A DNA stretch of 64,000 nt, taken from Panax quinquefolius. Its lineage: Eukaryota; Streptophyta; Magnoliopsida; Apiales; Araliaceae. The DNA lies in assembly GCA_020205615.1 (NCBI GenBank), contig CM035170.1:57488486-57552485 (forward strand). Reading direction: 5' to 3'. The position numbers were made by a program, and so were the translations under genes. Below are positions 56,541 through 64,000 of this stretch, piece after piece (the stretch's first letter is position 1; each line of letters begins with the position of its first letter). The notes below the pieces were generated by a model. The model saw only the letters and a program-made list of their open reading frames with translations, searched no databases and was not told the DNA's origin.

Positions 56541-57060
56541 CATACGACAATATCGCACTCGCATTTGCATATGATCTTCTACTCAATGCGCCACCACCAC
56601 GCTCGCTTTTTTCAGATGGTATCGATGGTATGATCATAATCTTTCAACAGCTTCAACGCCAACGTCATTGTCGCATGTTGAGTTCCTTTTGAGTGAAGAA
56701 ATATTTGAGGCTTTTATGATCCGTAAAGATCTCCACTTTCTCCCCATACAAGTAATGCCTCCAAATTTTAAGTGCAAAGATAACAAATGCCAACTCTAGA
56801 TCATGAGTAGGATAATTCCTCTCATATTCTTTGAGTTGTCATGAGGCATAGGCTATAACTTTTCCATGTCAGCATGAGAACACATCCCAACCCTTTGCCC
56901 AAGCATCATCAGATGACAAATCCTCCGAGCCATATGGTATTGTCGTAACAAAATTTGAAATAAGTCTCCTCTCGAAGTTCTTGAAAACTCTTCTCACATT
57001 CTTCGCTTCCAACCAAACTTTGTATCTTTCCGAGTCACCGAAATCAATGGAGTAGCGATT
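56541..57060 (-). pseudogene. RNase H, gypsy C
   Basis: Thr-Asp-His-Lys block at 56715-56726 (minus), Gln-Lys-Glu-Leu-Asn region near 56680, and the end block near 56590 where Ala-Asp-Ala-Leu-Ser is frameshifted. The first catalytic segment near 56910 is disturbed: GTCATC is followed by TGA. Confidence 0.8.
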
Positions 57061-57860
57061 CGAGAAAATCCTTCCACGAATCTCCGATAATAACCAAATA
57101 AACCGAGAAAGCTACGTGATTTCCATCATCGATTAGGTTGTTCCCAAATTTTGAATAGCTTCAATCTTCACTGGGTCAATGATATTCCACGACTTGATAC
57201 CACGTGCCCAAGGAATGCTACTTCTTCAAGCCGTAACTCGCATTTCTTCAACTCGCATAAAGCTTATATTCACGGGCTTTTGGAGTGTCACCTCAAGTGT
57301 TGCTCATGATCTTCACGGCTTTTGAATAAATAAGGATGTCATCAATAAAGACGACCACAAAGTGATCCAAATATTCCTCAATACTTTGGCTCATCATATC
57401 CATGAAGGCAAAGAGAGCATTAGTCAATCCAAAGGACATGACTAGAAATTCATAATGCCCGCATCGAGTTCCGAAGCCGCTTTTTGAATGTCACGCTCTC
57501 TAATCTTCAATTGGTGATATCCTAACGAAGATCAATCTTTGAAAAGAATTTGGCTCCTTGCAATCGGGTCAAACAGTCATCAATACGCGGGAAATGGATA
57601 CCTATTTTTGATGGTGACATGATTCAACTCCCGATAATCAATACAAAGTCGCATACTCCCATCTTTCTTCTTCACGAATAGAATAGAGCACCCCAAGGAG
57701 AAGTACTAGACGAATAAAGCCAATGTCTAACAATTCCTCGCAGCTTGGGTCTTTAACTCCAAGTTCAATAGAGCCATTCGATATGGGGCTTTGAAATAGG
57801 TTTTGTACCGGGTTCAAGGTCGATACAAAATTCAATTTCACGCCTGGGTAGGCCAGAAGT
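57061..57860 (-). pseudogene. Reverse transcriptase, gypsy C
   Basis: The catalytic box Phe-Ile-Asp-Asp-Ile-Leu is intact at 57332-57349 on the minus strand. Upstream are Val-Met-Ser-Phe-Gly-Leu-Thr-Asn near 57435 and the Lys-Lys-Asp-Gly-Ser-Met-Arg-Leu block near 57650. Frames are broken in several places (for example near 57490-57530 and 57700). It would not yield an active enzyme as it stands. Confidence 0.83.
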
Positions 57861-58445
57861 TCTTCTGAATACGTCAGAAATTTATTAACAATAGAAATAT
57901 CGCTCAAAACCGATGTATTTTTGTTTAAATCATGATATGAGCTAAGAAAGCTTGACATCCGCTTTTCAATAAACGAATAGCTTTATGGCTTGAGATGACC
58001 GTGATTGATTTTAATGGTTTGGTCGCTTGAATTCGCATAATAGGTTGGTTAGGAATATGAAAGCTAACAACCTTACGAAAAACAATCAATTTTTGCATGA
58101 TAAGTAGTTAACCAATCAATCCCTATAATCACGCCAAATGCAAGTATTTTTAATGAAATAAGATCGACAGTAATGTGAGGGTACCGATTTGAACCAAACA
58201 AGACTTATAAACAAAGGATGTAATGAAGGTTTCTCCCAACGGAGTTTCCACAGATAAGTCAAAGTCTAATTTCTCCTGAGTCAAATTTAATCGATGAGCG
58301 CAAGTAGAGAGAAATAAAAGAATGGGTAGAACCCAGATCAAATAAAGTATAGACTTCATTAGAGTTTATGATAAGCTTACCCGTGATGACCTCATTCGGA
58401 TTCCTTGCTCTCCGGGAGGTCACAACAAACGCCTCCTCAGACTAC
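57861..58445 (-). pseudogene. Aspartic protease, gypsy C, altered active site
   Basis: Minus-strand frame around 58339-58331 reads Phe-Asp-Leu-Gly-Ser-Thr-His-Ser-Phe, so the Asp-Thr-Gly triad is Asp-Leu-Gly here. The following Leu-Asn-Leu-Thr, Leu-Asp-Phe-Asp-Leu-Ser-Val-Glu-Thr and Gly-Glu-Thr-Phe blocks match the A copies. Two stops and frameshifts follow. Confidence 0.82.
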
Positions 58446-59595
58446 CGGCTTTTGACTTTTCTCGACTACCTTTGGTGCATCCATCCTAGCTGAATTTGTC
58501 TTCTATAAACGACAAAATCCAGCTAAGTGACCTTCTTCCACAATTATAACACGCTTTGACTAAGATGGCGCAGCAGCTTTGATCGATGTGTCCTCTCCTC
58601 CGCATTTGAAGCATATGATAGGTGGTCTTTCTCCTTCCTTAACAACGGTGTCAGTGTCGACGCCTTTCCATCATTGTTGAATCTCCTTTTCTTGAAATGT
58701 CCATTCTTATTGTTTTGGCCTCGATTACCACCAAGTGGTTACCATATCCGCCCGTTGATTCCTCCACGCTTGTTGTCACCGCTCGATGACTACTCTCACC
58801 GTATTATAATTTTGCAATACCGCTTCTTTTTAGTTAAGGCTGACTCATTATCGCTACCACTAATCGAGCCCTATTTACAACATCTCGAATACAAACACGC
58901 TTTATGAGAAATAAGATGTCGACGTATCTCCCGCTTCAAACCTCTTAAAACATTCGCGCCATTCTCTTCATTATCCACCAAGTGGGACGAAAACGTGATA
59001 ACTCCGCAAATTTTGCCTCGTATCATGATTACGGCCATATTGTTTTGTTCCAACTTGATAAACTCCACCTCCTTCATGTGGCGAATACTTTCAGAAAGTA
59101 TTTGTCGCTTGAATGTACCTCCCCGAACTTCTCCCAAGATATCTTCAAGACAAAGAAGTCGAGTACGCTTTTACCGATTCCCACCAAGAATCAGCCTCTC
59201 GCAACATAAAGGCGCAAGCAAGGGAACCTTTTGCTCCTGAGCATCCCAAGACATCAAATATCTTGGTAATCTGCTTTATCCATGCTTCCGCCAAGTGGTT
59301 TTGGCTCTCCCTTAAACTCCGGTGGTCCCAGCCTCCTTGAATTGCTTAAGCATGACCGCCAGAGAGTTTTCCGTGTTTCCACCTACGCTTTTGGACAGAG
59401 TCGCCTCATCATTGCTTGCATGAATTGCATAAAGCCTCCGAACATTTGATCATTCATCATTTGATCAAGTTGTTGTTTGCATGAGGATTGTCGCCTTCCG
59501 ATGCACATTATCCCGATTATTGATATGTGGTGAATCAACGATCACCTCAGTGCTCCATTGCTATTCTCAACATTCTCGATGTCATTTTCAGACAT
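58446..59595 (-). pseudogene. gag, gypsy C
   Basis: The start codon is best placed at 59593-59595 (minus ATGTCTGAAAATG), shortly after the primer site and at the place used by the A copy. The gag domain is recognisable near 59300-59000, including Ser-Glu-Ser-Ile-Arg-His-Met-Lys-Glu-Val-Glu-Phe near 59100-59060. Two zinc knuckles lie at about 58616-58578 (Cys-Phe-Lys-Cys) and 58553-58511 (Cys-Tyr-Asn-Cys). The second keeps the Cys that is Tyr in subfamily A, but both are frameshifted before the His. No single frame spans the gene. Confidence 0.8.
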
Positions 59596-59756
59596 CGCCA
59601 CAAAACAAAAGGTTAATTGACATGTAACATATTATCCCTATATTCTCGACCGACCAATAAAATAAAGCACATAAACTTAGGTAGGTCATACTAGCGGGAA
59701 GGTATTCCCTGCCTCTCCCCTCCTAGTACTATTCTCACATCTTAGCCAGGATCATA

Positions 59757-59778
59757 TCCCTAAGCTCGATACTAACCG
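59757..59778 (-). promoter_or_regulatory. Degraded primer-binding site of gypsy C
   Basis: The minus strand reads GGTTAGTATCGAGCTTAGGG right after the LTR, versus TTGGTATCAGAGCTTAGGG in the A copy. The position and flanking sequence identify it as the initiator-Met site with a few changes, one of which creates a CG. Confidence 0.78.
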
Positions 59779-62318
59779 TGACGCCCCCAAAATTAGGTAT
59801 ACATCACCCATCTTGGGTAGTCAGATACATGGTACAGAATTTAAATACAACTTACTAATATAACTGTAGTGTACAATACGATATAAACTGTGAGTTTGAA
59901 TACAAATATTGTCTACTAGAGATCATACAAACTCAAAAGGAGTCCTCATTACAATTATTATCACACTATTTCACAGAATAGTGAGGACTACTAATGCTAT
60001 CCTCCTGGACCATTACTCCGCTCCCCGACTCGTCCCAAACCTATATTCTCATTTCAAGAGAATAAAGAAAGAAAGGGTGAGCTCAACTAGCTCAAGAAGA
60101 AATATTATGACTAAGATAATGCGTAATAAATTATCATTAGCCTACAACAAAGTGTTAAACCGATAAAATATAATGAACATCAAGTTTAACTACAATGAAC
60201 CAAAGAATCCATTAAAAGAGTCAAGTAGAAAATAAAATCTACTATCTTTTATGATTTAAAAGGTTTTTCATCATCATATATCCGAGACTCAAATTTTAAT
60301 AAATATTCCACATCATCGAATCACCCCTCGCACTACTACCAAGGATATTCTTTAGTATCACGACCACAATTATTCATGCACTACGGGCCAAGAATATTTG
60401 TGTATTCATTAATGGTCATGATCATGCCAACAACTATCCATCAATGCACTACGGGCCAATCGAGGATTTTTACCACATCATTTGTAACATTACTACCATG
60501 ATTACACCGAATAGTCTCTCGTCATAATCATACCAAGTCCATCTACGCACTACAAAGCCACAAATGACTTTCAACATAATATAAACATGAGGATGATGAC
60601 AATGATATTCAATAAAACAAGTTCAAGAATTAATTTATCTAGAACCAATAACATCCAAACTGTCAACACGATATCGCTTTGTAGAGTAAAATTCAAGAAT
60701 ATCGAGAAGAATATTTCCATGAAAGGATATCGATGAAGCGCAAATATCAAGGATATTCCACTAATTTCATGGAGTATAGAAGTCAAAGTTTTAACCAACC
60801 GGGTATAATAAAGAATGGAATAACAAAAGAAATCACCATACACGCGATGATCGCATTGTGCAAAAGTTATTCCAATGTAATAATAAATAACGGAACCAGT
60901 CCCACAGAAAAGCGCATTGCATGTGATATTCCAATGAATAATAAAGAATGGAACCAGTCCCAAGGTGAAAACATGCATGTGATGTTCCAATGTAATAATA
61001 ATAAAGATTTTAACCAGTCCTGTAAAAACACACATGCATGTGATGTTCCAATGTAATAATAATAAAGATTTTAAACAGTCCTGTAAAACACATGCATGTG
61101 ATGTTCCAATGTAATAATAGAAGAATGTCACCAAGTATAGGTAAAATCACAGATACAAAAGTTATTCCAATGTAATAATAAGCAATGGAATAACAACAGC
61201 TTCTTCATGAATAAGAAAGAATAACACCCTTACTTTTGGTAGGAGATTGAATACTCGCAGTGTAAGTAACAAAAATACTCTTCTTCTTTCTCTTATTCTT
61301 CTCTCTCTACTTTCTCTCTATAGCTTAAATGAATTCGTGAAAAATAATGAAGCACTAGGCCTCTATTTATAGAAGATTTCTAGCTTAAAGACCGCCATGT
61401 GAAAAGGCAAGTGGCTCGACGATTGGTTCGACGATGTGAAAAGAAAAGTGGTTTGACGCCTATAATGTGAAACGACAAGTGGTTCGATCGCCAGAATGTG
61501 AAACGACAAGTGGTTCGACGCTCGTAAATGTGAAACGACAAGTGGTTCGACGTCTGGTAAAGGTAATTACTATCGACGAAGGTAATTACTATTCACAAAG
61601 GTAATTACTATCGACGAAGGTAATTACTATCGACGAAGAGACTCTTAGATGATGACATATGGGCCCCCATAAAATAATCAAACTTACCACAAACGCCTCA
61701 TAATGCACTTTTATATACATCAAGGATTGAATAAATATTACCACAAATCATTTTATTTTTAATCAACACATATTTAATCTTTCAACAATTATTAATCATT
61801 TATAACTTGTCGCCTCAATTATTGATTTAATACTATAACATATTATACGATGATAATGTGACAATAATTGAATCAATAATATAAGAGATATGATGCAAAG
61901 AATTATCGTGAGCAATAATTGAGCATAGTCGAGTGACTTCTCACGTAAAGATCAATAATCAATATCGTGCGCTACTATACAACTACGCCAGACATCGCAT
62001 TTTTTTACTACCGGGTAGTTCAACAGCTTTTAATTCAGTAACACCTCCGCCGTTATTTTTATAGAAAGATAATTTTGTCGCTTTTCTAACTACGACAATA
62101 CTTCCGCTAGGGGTCCACTAATGATTGAGCCGTCGCATTTAATATTCCCTAACAAAAGAATATTCCCCACCAAACGAATATTTTATAACAACTTGCTTAC
62201 TTTGCAAAATTTATAAATATTACCCACAACTATAACATTATATCAAATTTATTCCATAATATTCAAAAATAATATTTATAGAAAATTCATCTTTATTTAT
62301 AAAAGTTGGGGTCTTACA
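59779..62318 (-). repeat. Gypsy C 5' LTR
   Basis: About 2.54 kb, minus strand TGTAAGACCCC (62318) to GGGGGCGTCA (59779). Same internal order as its partner: U3 arrays 61430-61645, TATA 61364-61371, minisatellite 60860-61130, stem-loop repeats about 60370-60570. Copy number and small indels differ slightly from 52390-54980. Confidence 0.92.
61364..61371 (-). promoter_or_regulatory. TATA box of gypsy C 5' LTR
   Basis: TATAAATA on the minus strand, followed by the same leader as in the partner LTR. Confidence 0.72.
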
Positions 62319-62407
62319 TTATGTGTACATCACGCTAAGTCTACTATCGCATATGATATATCGAAGTAAGTATAGTTCATTAAATACATTACGCTACCAA
62401 TGATTCT
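62319..62407 (-). pseudogene. Copia RT fragment, separated from 51801-52389 by gypsy C
   Basis: The minus strand reads Ile-Ile-Gly-Ser-Val-Met-Tyr-Leu-Met-Asn-Tyr-Thr, then Asp-Ile-Ser-Tyr-Ala, a standard copia RT C-terminal motif that lies a few dozen residues upstream of the RNase H found at 52389. Same strand and same order, so it is the same element. It is cut on the right at 62408 by a gypsy LTR end. Confidence 0.82.
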
Positions 62408-64000
62408 TGACGCCCCCAAAATAGGTATACATCACCTATTCTCGAGTTGTCAATACATGGTACGTAAACAACTACAACTTTATTATTACAACAAGAAACT
62501 GTGAGTTTGAATACAAATATTATCTTCTGCATAATATCTATACTCAAATAAATCCTCATCACATTTATCGATACATTATTTTACAAAAATGGTGAGGACT
62601 ACTAAACAATCCTTTCTAAAACCTTCATTCCATACCCCACTTGCACTCGCTATATTCTCGCCTCCCGAGAAAAAAAATGGAACAAAAGGAAAAGGGTGAG
62701 CTCAACTAGCTCAAGAAAAGAATATTACGACTAAGATAATATACAACAAATTATCGTTAGTCTTCAACAGGAAAAATATAATAGAATACAATAGACAACA
62801 AATTTTAAATCAATATTCGCAATGAAATAATAATTCATTAGAAGAGTTAAGTAGAGAATGCAAACTACTATCTTCTATGTATGAATTTAAAAGTTCATCG
62901 CTCATCTTTTATCCCCTCGTAACATCAATCAATATACATCTCTGAATCAAATATTCATCTTTGCACTACATGTGCCAAAGATATTCATCACTGGGTCATG
63001 TTCATTTAAACACTGCTCATCTTTGCACTACGCCAAAGATATTCTTCAGAATCATTCATCTTTGCACTACAAAAGCCAAAGATATTCTTAAGAAATCATT
63101 CATCTTTGCACTACAAAGCCAAAGATATTCCATAATATCATCATTTAAGACCGAGGATGATGAAAATATTTTTTTTTTTAAAGAAACGAATCCAAAGGAA
63201 ACAAAATGACAAGGATTAAGGATTAAGGATTCGTACTTGGTTTTATCCACGCCCAAAAATACCTCAAAAATAATCATAGTGGTGTAAAATTCAAGAATGA
63301 TCAAAACATGGATACAATCAAAGTTAGTATCCGTATTAGATATTTTGGACTTAAAAGAAAAATTTTATTTTTCTATGAATAAGACCAGATACGTGAATAG
63401 TGTCAGATACGTGAATAAAGGCCGATATCGTGAATAGTAGAATCTACACCAAAAGATAGAAATTCCACAAAAACATCTTCACGCTTTCATGAATAGTACT
63501 CGTGAATAAGAATCGTGAATAAGAATCTCATGAATAAGAACTCGTGAATAAGAACTCATGAATAAGAACCCATGAATAGTAACCCCGACATGAAAAAGTT
63601 CCAAATTTGATAAAAACTTCAGATCAATATTTCAAAGATAATGATATCAAGAAATAATATCATTACTAAAAAAAATAACATCCCTTACCTCAAAGATCAA
63701 GATTTCTACTAGAATAACGATATATAAGGTCAAGGAACTTGCAGACCAGCCTAGCAATACTCAAAGTATACTCAAAATACTCACAAGAATACGAGATAAT
63801 ATAGAGAGAAAAACTTCAGCTTCGTGTGATTTTCAATTCTAACCTAAGACCCTATTTATAGAAAATGCTTAGAACACCAAAGCGTAAAATTTAATAAAAT
63901 ATTATATATATATATATAAATTTTCCTTAGCCCACCTTTTGGTCAAAACCTGCATTTCCCACACATGTTAATGATGTAGAAAAAATAACAAAAAACGTTT
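62408..64000 (-). repeat. Partial A-like gypsy LTR (minus strand), continues beyond the window
   Basis: The minus strand ends GGGGGCGTCA at 62408 and runs up to the window edge. TATAAATA at 63853-63860, CT-rich leader, many GTGAATAG repeats (63380-63590; CTATTCAC on the minus strand) and four stem-loop repeats (62960-63128, arms ATCTTTG/CAAAGAT). The region from TTCTAAGCATTTTC onwards matches 5161-5300 of the LTR at 4025 but without duplication. Sequence upstream of TATA (63900-64000) starts with a short (TA)n. Confidence 0.88.
63853..63860 (-). promoter_or_regulatory. TATA box of the A-like LTR
   Basis: TATAAATA on the minus strand in the AGCATTTTCTATAAATAGGG context shared with subfamily A. 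Confidence 0.72.

Larger units (their letters stand above)
52390..62318 (-). mobile_element. Ty3/gypsy chromovirus, subfamily C, with both LTRs (minus strand)
   Basis: LTRs at 52390-54980 and 59779-62318 flank an internal region that reads, on the minus strand, primer site, gag, protease, RT, RNase H, integrase, chromodomain, polypurine tract. It is the only element here with two LTRs and all domains and no nested insertion. The LTRs are very alike, differing mainly by small indels near CG. The internal frames are broken throughout. It is inserted into a copia RT/RNase H region: copia sequence lies on both sides. A matching target duplication was not visible (flanks CGACA and TTATG), and about 20 copia codons are missing at the site. 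Confidence 0.92.

Noticed and set aside
63056..63304. Small minus-strand protein at the right edge
   Set aside because: Inside the transcribed part of an LTR and overlapping stem-loop repeats; the equivalent region of the LTR at 4025 does not keep the frame.

Overview
This window is plant nuclear DNA made almost entirely of transposable elements. The organism is very probably a flowering plant. The evidence is long-LTR Ty3/gypsy elements with a C-terminal chromodomain, Ty1/copia elements primed by initiator tRNA-Met, and a CACTA (En/Spm) transposon with a TNP2-type transposase. I see no credible host gene, no tRNA or rRNA gene and no bacterial feature. The DNA is AT-rich and carries many (TA)n tracts. 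I cannot name the species from sequence alone.

Layout, left to right. 1-4024: internal region of a gypsy chromovirus (subfamily A, plus strand), cut by the window edge, with decayed gag, protease, RT, RNase H, integrase and chromodomain. 4025-7316: its LTR, which also serves as the 5' LTR of a second gypsy element (7317-9712, resuming at 37354-39014, with 3' LTR 39015-41612). That second element is a chimera: subfamily A on its left, subfamily B on its right, joined at a junction with a 24-nt templated filler. 9713-37353: a copia element inserted in the chimera, with 5-bp target duplication TCAAT on both sides. 18581-36997: a CACTA transposon inserted in the right LTR of that copia, with 3-bp duplication ATT; the left LTR preserves the empty site. 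18868-33672: further copia sequence inside the CACTA, namely a duplicated LTR/CACTA-end unit and then LTR-internal-LTR-partial internal. The nest is therefore four layers deep.

41613-46334: a 4.7-kb stretch of AT-rich non-coding DNA with microsatellites, short direct repeats and a foldback; it is the only part not clearly a retroelement. 46335-50339: a deleted subfamily B gypsy copy. 50340-52389 and 62319-62407: pieces of a different copia element on the minus strand, split by a gypsy element of a third subfamily (C, minus strand, 52390-62318) that has both LTRs. 62408-64000: part of another A-like gypsy LTR on the minus strand, cut by the window edge.

None of the polyproteins is intact. Several inactivating changes are shared by separate copies: stop codons, a zinc-knuckle frameshift, and loss of the first part of the copia RT together with one Asp codon of its catalytic box. 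This means defective copies were themselves amplified, either in trans or by DNA-level duplication. The most interesting non-coding signals are an array of short stem-loop repeats with a constant loop in the transcribed part of every gypsy LTR subfamily here, a repeat array just upstream of the TATA box in subfamily C, and a hybrid copia LTR that looks like the product of unequal crossing-over.
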